A stretch of DNA of 64,000 bases from Pedobacter frigoris (GTDB lineage Bacteria > Bacteroidota > Bacteroidia > Sphingobacteriales > Sphingobacteriaceae), in the NCBI RefSeq assembly GCF_005116445.1, contig NZ_SWBQ01000001.1, positions 930,001-994,000 on the forward strand, read 5' to 3'. Numbering within the stretch: position 1 is the first letter of the stretch; every line of letters begins with the position of its first letter. Made by a program: the position numbers and the translations under genes. This document shows, in pieces, positions 16,255 to 25,324 of this stretch. Below the pieces are notes generated by a model, which saw only the letters and a program-made list of their open reading frames with translations, was not told the origin of the DNA and did no database searches.

Positions 16255-17793
16255 ATGAAATACACTACTCCTTTGTTCGACTTCTCGCAAAAGATCAATT
16301 ATAAAACGGAAATTCTCGCCGGGCTTACCGTGGCCATGACCATGATGCCAGAATCCTTATCCTTTGCCATTCTGGCAGGTTTGCCACCATTGGTGGGACT
16401 GTATGCTGCATTTATCATGGGTTTGGTGACGGCTGTTTTTGGCGGCAGGCCCGGACTCATTTCCGGTGGTGCCGGGGCGACGGTGATTGTACTGATTGCC
16501 TTGATGAAATCACACGGCATTGAATATGTGTTTGCTGCGGTGGTGCTTGCAGGTCTGTTTCAAATCCTGGTAGGCTTGTTCAGGCTTGGGAAATTTGTGA
16601 GGCTCGTTCCGCAACCGGTGATGTTTGGTTTTGTGAATGGCTTGGCAATCGTGATTTTTATGGCGCAACTAGAGCAGTTCAAAACGGTGGTCAATGGCGA
16701 ACTGACCTGGCTTTCGGGTGCCCCGTTATGGACGATGCTGGGACTGGTGGGACTCACCATAGCTATTGTGCTTGGACTACCGCGCATCACCAAGAAGGTT
16801 CCGGCCTCGTTAGTAGCTATTTTGGTGGTCTTTGCTGTGGTGCTCCTTTTTGGAATAGATACTAAAACAGTGAAGGATATTGCCTCTGTGAAGGGCGGAC
16901 TGCCTCCATTTCACATTCCGGCAGTTCCTTTCAACCTCGAAATGCTGCAGGTGATCTTTCCCTACGCGTTGATCATGGCGGGAGTAGGGCTTACTGAAGG
17001 ATTGCTGACGCTGAATCTGGTAGATGAGATCACAGGGACGAAAGGGCGTGGAAATAAGGAATGTATAGCCCAGGGCAGTGCCAACATCCTCAATGGCTTT
17101 TTCTTTGGAATGGGTGGTTGCCCAATGATTGCGCAGACGCTGGTAAACCTGTCGGCCGGCTCAAGGGCAAGGTTGTCAGGGATCATTGCCGCATTAACCA
17201 TTCTCCTAATCATCCTGATCGGTGCGCCGGTGATAGAGCGCGTGCCGATGGCAGCGTTGACAGGGGTGATGATCATGGTGGCCATCGGTACTTTTGAATG
17301 GATGAGTCTCAGAATCGTCAATAAAATGCCACGGCAGGATATTTTTGTGGGGGTACTGGTGGCGGTGATTACGGTTTGGCTGCACAACCTGGCTTTGGCA
17401 GTACTGGTAGGTGTGATCATTTCTGCATTGGTATTTGCCTGGGAAAGTGCCAAGCGCATCCGTGCACGTAAATATATGGGAGCCGACGGAATCAAATATT
17501 ATGAAATTTTCGGGCCATTGTTCTTTGGTTCTGTAGCAGCTTTCCAGGAAAAGTTTGATGTGGCAACAGATCCGCAGGAAGTGGTCATTGATTTTAAAGA
17601 GAGCAGGGTAGCCGACATGTCGGGCATAGATGCATTGAACAAACTAACAGTGCGTTACAAACAGGCAGGTAAGCTGCTTCGCTTGAAACACTTGAGTGCC
17701 GACTGCCGTCAGCTGCTTGGAAATGCTGCTGAGGTGATAGAAGTGAACATTCAGGAAGACCCGGATTATCGTGTGGCGACGGATAAAAATTAA
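16255..17793 (+). CDS. SulP-family anion transporter with STAS domain
   Basis: This 512-residue membrane protein has about 12-14 membrane segments, beginning with the family's conserved EILAGLTVAMTMMPESLSFAI and PPLVGLYAAF. A GGCPMIAQTLVNLSAG-like segment follows. A cytoplasmic STAS domain (about 425-510) has VVIDFKESRVADMSGIDALN. SulP proteins move sulfate, bicarbonate or other anions with H+ or Na+. The exact substrate cannot be read here. TACCTTTA at 16239-16246 resembles a -7 box but is very close to the ATG. Its neighbours give no clear link to sulfur or carbon metabolism. Confidence 0.9.
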   Translation: MKYTTPLFDFSQKINYKTEILAGLTVAMTMMPESLSFAILAGLPPLVGLYAAFIMGLVTAVFGGRPGLISGGAGATVIVLIALMKSHGIEYVFAAVVLAGLFQILVGLFRLGKFVRLVPQPVMFGFVNGLAIVIFMAQLEQFKTVVNGELTWLSGAPLWTMLGLVGLTIAIVLGLPRITKKVPASLVAILVVFAVVLLFGIDTKTVKDIASVKGGLPPFHIPAVPFNLEMLQVIFPYALIMAGVGLTEGLLTLNLVDEITGTKGRGNKECIAQGSANILNGFFFGMGGCPMIAQTLVNLSAGSRARLSGIIAALTILLIILIGAPVIERVPMAALTGVMIMVAIGTFEWMSLRIVNKMPRQDIFVGVLVAVITVWLHNLALAVLVGVIISALVFAWESAKRIRARKYMGADGIKYYEIFGPLFFGSVAAFQEKFDVATDPQEVVIDFKESRVADMSGIDALNKLTVRYKQAGKLLRLKHLSADCRQLLGNAAEVIEVNIQEDPDYRVATDKN

Positions 17794-17853
17794 TAGATTT
17801 TTTGTAACATTGGGCATAAATTTTGATCATATACCCAAAAAAAGAGCGCTCAG

Positions 17854-18549
17854 ATGCCCAATTATAAACATTATTCTTTTGATCTGTGGTTGACCCTCAT
17901 TAAATCCAATCCGGCATTTAAAGCGGAAAGGGCTAAGTATTTTCATGCGAATTTTAATTCGACAGGCAAAAGTTTAGAAGAGGTTTCTGTAATCTTCAGG
18001 CAGGTAGATCTGATGGTCAACAGCATTAATGAAAGAACTGGAAAAAACATTGATGCCGATGAGATGTACCTGATGGTGATCAGTATCATCAATAACTATT
18101 CTACAGCTTTTCAGGACATAGATATAGAAGGTCTGTACAATGAAATGGAGAAATTGGTGTTCAATTATATGCCTGTAGTATACTGTTCAAATAGCCTGAA
18201 TGTTTTACATCAGCTGAAAGCTTCCGGACGCAGCACTATAAGTTTATTGAGTAATACAGGGTTTATTAGGGGAAAAACGCTAAAAAAGGTGTTGAATCAC
18301 CTTGAGCTGGACGGGCTAATGGATTTTCAGTTATACTCGGACGAGGTCAGAATGTCGAAACCTAATCTTCAGTTTTTTCAGCTGATGTTGGACAAAATAG
18401 ATAAAGAAAAACATGTTGAACTGGGATTACACGAAATTATTCATGTTGGTGATAATCCTTTTGCTGATGTAAAAGGTGCCGAATCTATCGGTATAAAAAG
18501 TTTGCTAATTAATTCAAATCATATAACTATCTCTGAATTATTACTATGA
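17854..18549 (+). CDS. HAD-superfamily hydrolase of the Ter operon
   Basis: This 231-residue protein has HAD motif I FDLWLTL (nucleophile Asp10). The usual second Asp is Trp, as in haloacid-dehalogenase-like members. Motif II is the SNT segment near 131, the motif III lysine lies in MSKPN near 168, and motif IV is HVGDNPFADVKGA near 198-210. A helical cap fills residues 20-110. It is probably a phosphatase acting on a small phosphorylated metabolite. HAD and phosphoribosyltransferase genes form a biosynthetic module in many ter operons. Its stop overlaps the next start (ATGA). Confidence 0.83.
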   Translation: MPNYKHYSFDLWLTLIKSNPAFKAERAKYFHANFNSTGKSLEEVSVIFRQVDLMVNSINERTGKNIDADEMYLMVISIINNYSTAFQDIDIEGLYNEMEKLVFNYMPVVYCSNSLNVLHQLKASGRSTISLLSNTGFIRGKTLKKVLNHLELDGLMDFQLYSDEVRMSKPNLQFFQLMLDKIDKEKHVELGLHEIIHVGDNPFADVKGAESIGIKSLLINSNHITISELLL

Positions 18550-19382
18550 TCCCATATACCTATTCACTACATAAAATACAGCATACCAGTAGTTTTGGCT
18601 TTCATCCGGATGACTATAGCCGTTTCAAATTTGGAGATGATATGGTAGCAAAGAAATTCGGAAAGGATCTTGCACAGGGCTTTATCAAAGATTTTCTAGA
18701 GGATAATCTTGAAGGAGAGCAAATTGTTGTGATATCAAGCCCGTATTGTTTTATACCAACGGCTACTTTTGCCATGAAGAACTACTTTGTTTACGAGTTG
18801 AATCACTGGCTCGTGGAAAATAACAGAATGGTGGTACAGGAAGCCAAGGTACACAGAACCATCACTTACAAGGATGATTATGGTGCCTTAAGTGCAGAAG
18901 AGAGGATGAAACTCATTGGCAATGACTCCTTTCACATTGATAAGGATTTCCTGAAAGATAAAGTATTGTTTTTTCTGGACGATATTAAGATTACTGGCAG
19001 TCACGAAAAAATGATCATGAAAATGGTGAAAGATTACGGGCTGACGAATGATATTTTTATGCTCTATTATGCAGAACTGGTCAATCACGATATTCATCCT
19101 AATATTGAAAATTTTCTGAACTACCATCAGATAAAATCCATATTTGATCTGGATAAGATCATAAAAAGCGGTAATTTCTGTTTTAATACGAGGATTGTTA
19201 AATATATCCTAAATTGCGATTTCAATAGTTTTTCTATATTCCTGGAGCGGCAAACTGATGATTTCATTACAAGTTTGTACAACTTGTCACTGGGCAACAG
19301 CTACCACACCATAGAATGCTATTCGAAGAACCTGAATTTTATAAAGAACTACTTAAAAAATAAAAACTATAAATTGATTTAA
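18546..19382 (+). CDS. Phosphoribosyltransferase-like protein of the Ter operon
   Basis: This 278-residue protein has a PRPP-binding-type loop at about 138-153 (KVLFFLDDIKITGSHEKMI), with two acidic residues followed by T-G as in PRTases. An upstream IVVISSPYCFIPTATFAM strand-loop fits the same fold. The C-terminal 100 residues are helical and not recognised. In ter-linked systems such PRTases are proposed to make a nucleoside-like signalling metabolite together with HAD enzymes. It is translationally coupled to the HAD gene and 4 bp from the first terD. The fold assignment is moderate. Confidence 0.75.
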   Translation: MIPYTYSLHKIQHTSSFGFHPDDYSRFKFGDDMVAKKFGKDLAQGFIKDFLEDNLEGEQIVVISSPYCFIPTATFAMKNYFVYELNHWLVENNRMVVQEAKVHRTITYKDDYGALSAEERMKLIGNDSFHIDKDFLKDKVLFFLDDIKITGSHEKMIMKMVKDYGLTNDIFMLYYAELVNHDIHPNIENFLNYHQIKSIFDLDKIIKSGNFCFNTRIVKYILNCDFNSFSIFLERQTDDFITSLYNLSLGNSYHTIECYSKNLNFIKNYLKNKNYKLI

Positions 19383-19386
19383 TATT

Positions 19387-19941
19387 ATGGCCATTAACTT
19401 ACAAAAAGGACAGAGAGAGAATATCGATGCCCCGAAATTTACTATTGGTTTAGGTTGGGATACAAATAGCTCTACAACCGGAACTTCGTTTGACTTAGAC
19501 GCTTCTGTGTTTATACTTGATGAGAATAAAAAGTTGGTTTCAGATGATCATTTGGTGTTTTATAATAATTTAAAGTCGCCTGATGAGGCGGTGGAGCATA
19601 CCGGAGATAACCTTACGGGTGACGGCGATGGTGATGATGAACAGATTAAGGTTGATCTTACCAAAGCAGGTTCAAAGGTGTCTGAGATATGCATTGTTGT
19701 TACCATACATGATGCAGAAAATAGAAGACAGAATTTTGGTCAGGTAAGAAACTCTTTTATCCGTATTTTTGATGCAGTAACCAACGAGGTAGTGTTGAAA
19801 TATGAATTAGAGGAGGATTTTTCTATAGAGACAGCGATTGAATTCGGTAGAATTTACAAACGTGACAACAAATGGAAATTTGAAGCAGTGGGAATGGGCA
19901 TGAAGGGTGGTCTGCAGGATTATTTAAATAAATATCAATAA
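19387..19941 (+). CDS. TerD-family protein (copy 1)
   Basis: This 184-residue protein is a typical TerD domain. It opens MAINLQKGQR, has the GLGWDTN and FDLDASVFILDENKKL segments, then the acidic GDGDGDDEQI loop that binds calcium in TerD proteins, and ends in WKFEAVGMGMKGGLQDYL. The domain is cytoplasmic or membrane-associated and is linked to tellurite resistance and stress responses. It is followed by a second, different TerD protein after 6 bp. Confidence 0.93.
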   Translation: MAINLQKGQRENIDAPKFTIGLGWDTNSSTTGTSFDLDASVFILDENKKLVSDDHLVFYNNLKSPDEAVEHTGDNLTGDGDGDDEQIKVDLTKAGSKVSEICIVVTIHDAENRRQNFGQVRNSFIRIFDAVTNEVVLKYELEEDFSIETAIEFGRIYKRDNKWKFEAVGMGMKGGLQDYLNKYQ

Positions 19942-19947
19942 GAAATT

Positions 19948-20562
19948 ATGGCAATTAATCTTCAAAAAGGACAGCGCATCAGTCTTGAAAAAAGCAACGG
20001 AAGCAAGTTAGATAGTGTTTGTGTAGGGATCAACTGGGGTGCAATAGAGAAAAAAGGCATGTTTGGTTTTGGTAAAACCAAAGAAGCGGTAGATCTGGAT
20101 GGTAGTTGCGCATTGTACAATGAACAAAAACAACTGACTGAGGTGGTGTATTTCGGAAACCTCGGTTCCAAAGATGGTGCTGTAAGACATAGTGGTGATG
20201 ATTTAACCGGTGATATGGGCGGTGATGATGGATTGGACAACGAGGTCATTACCCTGGACTTTTCACGTCTTAATCCGGCAGTAAATTATGTGGCTTTTGT
20301 TTTGAACAGTTTTAGAGGACATGATTTCGGAGCAATTCCATTTGCTTCAATCCGCATTTATGAAGGTACTCCAAAGAGGGTAACCGAAGTATTTGCGAAG
20401 TATGATGTTGCAAACGGTCCCGGCTTTGCCGGCCATGTATCTATGGTAATGGGTGTTTTCTACAAGAAAAATGGCGAATGGAAATTCAATGCCATTGGTG
20501 AGCCAACTAAAGATAAAAAACTGGAAGAAACTGTGAAAACAGTAACAATGAGCTATCTATAG
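19948..20562 (+). CDS. TerD-family protein (copy 2)
   Basis: This 204-residue second TerD domain starts with the same ten residues as copy 1 (MAINLQKGQR) but diverges after that. Diagnostic parts are VGINWGAIEKK, VDLDGSCALYNEQ, the acidic HSGDDLTGDMGGDDG loop, and GEWKFNAIGEP. Retention of both copies suggests a hetero-complex, because TerD-type proteins are reported to associate with TerC at the membrane. Confidence 0.93.
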   Translation: MAINLQKGQRISLEKSNGSKLDSVCVGINWGAIEKKGMFGFGKTKEAVDLDGSCALYNEQKQLTEVVYFGNLGSKDGAVRHSGDDLTGDMGGDDGLDNEVITLDFSRLNPAVNYVAFVLNSFRGHDFGAIPFASIRIYEGTPKRVTEVFAKYDVANGPGFAGHVSMVMGVFYKKNGEWKFNAIGEPTKDKKLEETVKTVTMSYL

Positions 20563-20582
20563 GTTTTTATAGAATTTAAATT

Positions 20583-21680
20583 ATGGAAACAAACGAAAAT
20601 GCTGCTCAGAGTCTTGCGCCAGCAAAAATTGACAAGGAAGGCAATGTAGACCTTACGGTATTATCTACTGAAGATGAAACGAAATATAAGGAAATTGCTA
20701 AATCATTAGAACCTTCTGATGTAAATTCTATCCTTAACTATGGGTCGGAAGCACAGAATTCAATGGAGAAATACAGTAACGATTTTTTATCGTCTGTGCG
20801 TACCTATGATAGCGGTGAAGTTGGAGGTTTGATCAACGAATTGCTTACTGAACTTAACTATATTGATGTTAATGAACTGGAGCAAAGTGGATTTAAGTCG
20901 TTTATCTCGAAGATTCCTTTTCTGAAGAAACTCGTAGTTGATGCAAAGAAACTGTTCCAGAAATATGATGTAGTAGTCAATAACGTAGATAAGATTACCA
21001 ATAAGATTAAGGCAGGACGCTTAAATTCAATTAAAGACAATAGTTCTCTTCAAACAATGTTTGACAGCAATGTCGGTTACATTCATCAAATGGAAGAATT
21101 GATCATATCTGGTCAATTGAAATACAATGAGCTCAGCCTGAAGCTTGCTGAAATGGAAGGTAGACCGGCTGATTATCAGGATTATGAAATTGCCGATTTA
21201 AGAGATTTCGTGAGCAGACTCGATAAGAGACTGGCTGATATGAAGATCGTGCGTTTCATAATGCTTCAATCACTGGCTCAGATCAGGGTAGTGCAGAATA
21301 ATAATACCTCTATTGCTGAGAAAGCGCAATCTATTATATCTACTACTATTCCGGTATGGAAGAACCAACTGACGATCGCTGTCGCGCTACAAAGGCAAAA
21401 AGCTAACGTTGAGATGCAGAAAAAGGTGTCGGATACTACGAATACCATTTTGCAAAAAAATGCGCAAATGCTTAAGCAAAACAGCATTGACGTAGCTAAA
21501 GAAAACGAGAAAACAGTTGTGTCGCTTGAAACTTTAAAAATGACAACCTCATCTTTAATCGAAACCTTAAATGAGGTTAAGCAGATTCATGAACAAGGTG
21601 CTCAGAGCAGAAGAGTATTGGATGGGGAACTTAAAACTTTGGAAGCAGAGCTGAAAAAGAACGTCACCCGGGTGAGTTAA
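20583..21680 (+). CDS. TelA-like toxic anion resistance protein
   Basis: This 365-residue, largely alpha-helical protein carries the TelA/KlaA pattern: a SIVDF-like N-terminal region, the segment PFLKKLVVDAKKLFQKYDVVVNNVDKI, and the long helix AEMEGRPADYQDYEIADLRDF. A second conserved core is QSIISTTIPVWKNQLTIAVALQRQ, followed by a coiled coil. TelA proteins are associated with resistance to tellurite and other toxic anions, but the mechanism is not settled. It sits between the terD pair and an unknown ter-linked gene. Confidence 0.9.
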   Translation: METNENAAQSLAPAKIDKEGNVDLTVLSTEDETKYKEIAKSLEPSDVNSILNYGSEAQNSMEKYSNDFLSSVRTYDSGEVGGLINELLTELNYIDVNELEQSGFKSFISKIPFLKKLVVDAKKLFQKYDVVVNNVDKITNKIKAGRLNSIKDNSSLQTMFDSNVGYIHQMEELIISGQLKYNELSLKLAEMEGRPADYQDYEIADLRDFVSRLDKRLADMKIVRFIMLQSLAQIRVVQNNNTSIAEKAQSIISTTIPVWKNQLTIAVALQRQKANVEMQKKVSDTTNTILQKNAQMLKQNSIDVAKENEKTVVSLETLKMTTSSLIETLNEVKQIHEQGAQSRRVLDGELKTLEAELKKNVTRVS

Positions 21681-21689
21681 TTTTAACAA

Positions 21690-22652
21690 ATGGATGAACG
21701 ACGTATAAATATATTAAGGGAGTCCCGTGCAGAGATCAGCCGTTTACAGCTGCTCTCTGCTTTTTTTGCGGAAGATGCTCTTTACAAAATATATTTAAGA
21801 AGTCAGGTAATCCACCAGTTGTTTGAAAATAATGAGGAACTGGATATCGATAAACTTGAACTTTTTCATGTTCAATTTACTGCGACACTGATAGAACTAC
21901 TTCGTAAGATCAAGAAAAGTAATGAAAAAAACGTGACACTGATTTATGATGAAATTTCCTTGAATAAGGAGATGATCAGGCAGATGAATGATGCGGTTTT
22001 TTCCGAAAAGAACTTTAATATCGATAAGCAGCGACAGTCCCTGAAAATCAATCAGACACTTAGAAAATTGTACCAGCTACTTTCTGATCATATAGAAGAT
22101 TTTCCATTTGCAAAGGGAATAAACACTTTCAGCTCACGGTATTCTAAAGATTTTTATTACGACATCACTCCTGAACAATTAAGTAGGCTGATCGAGTATA
22201 ATCCTGCTGACATGTACATAGATATGCACGCCAGCATAGAGAGGAAACTGATGGGTTTATTGTGTAAGCATGATTTTAGGACGGAATTTTTTTACGGGCT
22301 AAAATCGGGTCAACTAATTGTTGAATTGTATAAGTTTATAGATATCGACCGGTATTTTCTATTCTTCCCAAGCCGGAGTGCGTTTTTGCTATGTGAATTG
22401 TCTGAGCTCGAGGGTATAGATTGGACAAATGATCTATCGGAAAAAGGACGGATCATTCAGCAACTTGAATATAAGAATGACAAGCTTGAAAGTAGCGCTG
22501 CAGCATTGAAAACATATATACCTCAGGAAATTATTAAACTGCTTGAAGAGAATTATGTTAAGATTTCAGACATCAACTTCTTGAATCACCTGAATAATTT
22601 TGACGTTCAGGCTAACATCTTAAAAGCTATGCTGAAAACGGATCTTTTTTAG
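21690..22652 (+). CDS. Unrecognised protein of the Ter operon
   Basis: This 320-residue soluble protein has no signal peptide or membrane segment. It is predicted mostly helical, rich in charged residues, with repeated long helices (for example DKLELFHVQFTATLIELLRKIKK) and a C-terminal helical hairpin. I recognise no catalytic motif. It starts 9 bp after the TelA-like gene and 48 bp before terC, so it is part of the same operon. It may be a structural or regulatory partner of TelA or TerD. Confidence 0.75.
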   Translation: MDERRINILRESRAEISRLQLLSAFFAEDALYKIYLRSQVIHQLFENNEELDIDKLELFHVQFTATLIELLRKIKKSNEKNVTLIYDEISLNKEMIRQMNDAVFSEKNFNIDKQRQSLKINQTLRKLYQLLSDHIEDFPFAKGINTFSSRYSKDFYYDITPEQLSRLIEYNPADMYIDMHASIERKLMGLLCKHDFRTEFFYGLKSGQLIVELYKFIDIDRYFLFFPSRSAFLLCELSELEGIDWTNDLSEKGRIIQQLEYKNDKLESSAAALKTYIPQEIIKLLEENYVKISDINFLNHLNNFDVQANILKAMLKTDLF

Positions 22653-22700
22653 CATCTTCAAAAAATAATATTAAAAGAATACATAAAAACAAAATAGAAA

Positions 22701-23693
22701 ATGGATAATATGATTAATCATCCCGGTGTGATCATCGGGTTTGCGATTGTGGTAGTGGTGATGTTGCTACTGGACCTTGGCGTATTTAATAAAAAGGTAC
22801 ATGCAGTGAGTAGCAAGGAGGCTGCAATATGGTCGATAGTCTGGATCAGCTTGTCGATGCTTTTCAGTGGGGTAATTTATATGACCTCTGGTTTCGAAAA
22901 ATTTACTCAGTTTCAATCAGCTTATTGGATAGAAAAGGCGTTGTCAGTGGACAACCTTTTTGTATTTATCCTGGTGTTTGGGTTTTTTAACGTTCCTAAA
23001 GAATTGCATCATAAAGTGTTGTTTTGGGGGATTATAGGTGCATTGGTATTCAGGGCGATTTTTATTTTCGCGGGAGTAGGCTTGATTAATATAACTTATT
23101 TGCCTGAGATGACGATCTTCGGACATCTGGTTAAAATCAATATTGTATTGTTGATATTTGGTCTGTTCCTTATTTATGCAGGGATTAAATCATGGTTTGC
23201 GAGTGATGATGACGATGAAGAGAAGGATTTTAGCAAGAGTCCGGGAGCCAGAGTGATTTACAAGTTCTTTAAAGTGAGTAAAGAATTTGATGGGGCTAAA
23301 TTCTTTACAGTTGAGAATGGTGTAAAGCTTGCAACACCATTGTTGGTGGTGGTAGCAGTTATTGAATTTACGGATTTGTTGTTTGCTGTGGATTCTATTC
23401 CTGCAATTTTTGCAATTGCACCTGATGACCCACTGATTCTTTATACGTCAAATATTTTCGCGATTCTGGGATTAAGAGCACTTTATTTCCTGCTTGCTAA
23501 CTTTATCCACATGTTTAGCCTTTTGAAGTATGGTCTTGCAATCATTTTGGCTTTCATTGGTGTTAAAATGGTAATCGCTCCGTTCTATCACATTTCATCT
23601 CCTTTGTCTTTATCTATAGTAGGAGGTGTGCTGATCCTATCGGTAATTGCTTCATTGGTATTTGCACCTAAAGAAAGCAAATCGGCTCATTAG
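22701..23693 (+). CDS. TerC-family integral membrane protein
   Basis: This 330-residue protein has about nine membrane helices. The family signatures are LDLGVFNKKVHAVSSKEAAIWSIVW, the strongly conserved WIEKALSVDNLFVF, and VVAVIEFTDLLFAVDSIPAI with acidic residues inside the membrane. An acidic cytoplasmic loop (DDDDEEKD) lies near residue 170. TerC proteins take part in tellurite resistance and metal (Mn/Ca) handling and could anchor the TerD proteins. It is the last gene of the ter operon and is followed by a strong terminator. Confidence 0.93.
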   Translation: MDNMINHPGVIIGFAIVVVVMLLLDLGVFNKKVHAVSSKEAAIWSIVWISLSMLFSGVIYMTSGFEKFTQFQSAYWIEKALSVDNLFVFILVFGFFNVPKELHHKVLFWGIIGALVFRAIFIFAGVGLINITYLPEMTIFGHLVKINIVLLIFGLFLIYAGIKSWFASDDDDEEKDFSKSPGARVIYKFFKVSKEFDGAKFFTVENGVKLATPLLVVVAVIEFTDLLFAVDSIPAIFAIAPDDPLILYTSNIFAILGLRALYFLLANFIHMFSLLKYGLAIILAFIGVKMVIAPFYHISSPLSLSIVGGVLILSVIASLVFAPKESKSAH

Positions 23694-23727
23694 ATATAGA
23701 AATAAATAACTTTGCTTATAGCATATA

Positions 23728-23762
23728 AAAAGGTCCCGATAAACTATCGGGACCTTTTTATA
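23728..23762. terminator. Bidirectional intrinsic terminator between terC and the OmpA gene
   Basis: A 10-bp GC-rich stem (GGTCCCGATA with its complement) and 3-nt loop are flanked by an A-run on the left and a T-run on the right. It can end transcription from both convergent genes. Confidence 0.92.
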
Positions 23763-23777
23763 TTAGTCAGTTAAAGA

Positions 23778-25094
23778 CTAATATAATGTAAATTCTACCC
23801 TACGGTTTTTCTGACGACCGTCTGCAGTTTTGTTAGATGCAATAGGTTGGTTTGGACCATAACCTGTAGCTTCGATGCGTGATGGATTAGCTCCCTGACC
23901 AACAAGATAAGCCTTAATCGACTCAGCTCTGTCTTTAGATAGACGTAAGTTTAAAGCCATTGAACCAGTGTTGTCAGTATGACCAGCTAATTTCAAGCTA
24001 AAGTTTTTCTCTATCAATAAGGCAGCAACTCTGTTTAAAGTAGCGTAAGATTTCTCTCTGATAGTTGATTTACCTAAATCAAATTCAAGGTTTTTGATAG
24101 CCTCATCAACTACTCTACGATCTGCTTCAGTAATAATCACTTTTTCCTGGATAACAGGAGCAGGAGTTTTCAATGCACATCCAGCACCATCTACAACTGT
24201 GTTAGCAGGAGTACCAGGACACTTGTCAAATTTATTGGCTACACCATCACCGTCGTCATCACCCATTTCCTGAGCATATTTAGCCGCTAAAGCTTCTCTT
24301 TCTCTTCTCGCATTCTCTTCTGATGAAGATAGTGCTTTTCTCAACGCAGCACTTTCAGCAGCACTTTCTTCACGAAGGGCAGCAATAGGGCTGAAGTTTT
24401 GTAATTGAGAAGTACCTTTTCTACCCAAAGCAATTTCTAAACCTGCATGAGCATAAGAGAACCTGTCGTTAGCACCAAGGCTTACACCATCAAAATCGGT
24501 AGATTTCATGAAGTTAACTGTATAACCCAGGTCGATATTTACACCTTTCGATACACCAAGTTTGAAACCTGCACCAACCGGGATAAACCAGTTTTCTTTA
24601 TATCCTGTGCTTGCGCCAAGTGGATTGTCTGTATCAACTCCAGACGACATATAACCTGCACCAATTGTTGCATATGGTGAAAGGAAATTGCGTTTCTGGT
24701 TTAAACTCATGTTCGCAATGGTAAAGTTACCACTGATAGCAGCAGACCAGTCGATTTTTGATTCAAAAGTTGATTTAGTACCACCCGCTACCTGAGCACC
24801 TCTCACTTTACCTCCAAGGAAATCAGCCTGAATACCAAAACCAGGTACAATCTGCTTTTTGATATAACCTCCGTAACCCCATGATTCGTAAGGAGTGTTA
24901 AAGTTTCCATGGTTTTTATTGTTGAAAGGAGTGTAGTGAGTTAGCATACCGCCATTAAGTCCGATAGACCATGTACGGAAATACTTCTTAGAAAACGATT
25001 CAGATGTCTGAGAGTCACCATCCTGAGCAAACAATTGCGATGATAATCCTACTAAGGATAATACCATTGCTGCTTTTGTAATTTTTGATTTCAT
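23778..25094 (-). CDS. OmpA-family outer-membrane protein with thrombospondin type-3 repeat
   Basis: This 438-residue protein has a signal peptide (1-23, LFAQ) and an eight-strand-type barrel over about 30-230. A coiled, Ala/Glu-rich linker with REREALAAKYAQEM follows, then a calcium-binding type-3 repeat DDDGDGVANKFDKCPGTPAN. The peptidoglycan-binding OmpA C-terminal domain (about 325-438) has LAGHTDNTGSMALNLRLSKDRA and NRRVEFTLY. It probably tethers the outer membrane to peptidoglycan. It has its own long AT-rich leader (25095-25324) and appears monocistronic. Confidence 0.92.
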   Translation of the reverse strand: MKSKITKAAMVLSLVGLSSQLFAQDGDSQTSESFSKKYFRTWSIGLNGGMLTHYTPFNNKNHGNFNTPYESWGYGGYIKKQIVPGFGIQADFLGGKVRGAQVAGGTKSTFESKIDWSAAISGNFTIANMSLNQKRNFLSPYATIGAGYMSSGVDTDNPLGASTGYKENWFIPVGAGFKLGVSKGVNIDLGYTVNFMKSTDFDGVSLGANDRFSYAHAGLEIALGRKGTSQLQNFSPIAALREESAAESAALRKALSSSEENARREREALAAKYAQEMGDDDGDGVANKFDKCPGTPANTVVDGAGCALKTPAPVIQEKVIITEADRRVVDEAIKNLEFDLGKSTIREKSYATLNRVAALLIEKNFSLKLAGHTDNTGSMALNLRLSKDRAESIKAYLVGQGANPSRIEATGYGPNQPIASNKTADGRQKNRRVEFTLY

Positions 25095-25324
25095 TTTTTC
25101 TATAATTAGATATTCGTTCGATTCCGCATTTGTAAATTTTATGCTGAATATCTATAACCTTGTAATAATCCTGCCAAAGCATCGTTATCATGTTTTTTAT
25201 TTTGAACGTCTTAATAATCAGTTAATTAATCATATTTCTTTAATTGATATTAAAAATCGAAAATCTGTTTGAATGATAATAATTGTGTATAGTTTACCCT
25301 ACATTTTATAGAAAAAATGAAATC

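Noticed and set aside
15951-16298. 115-codon minus-strand open frame over the inverted repeat between copper and SulP genes
   Set aside because: It runs through the ends of two real genes and the folded repeat, has no domain, and its sequence follows from the repeat rather than from coding constraint.
16962-17495. 177-codon minus-strand frame inside the SulP gene
   Set aside because: Antisense of a hydrophobic membrane protein gene; such frames arise from codon bias.
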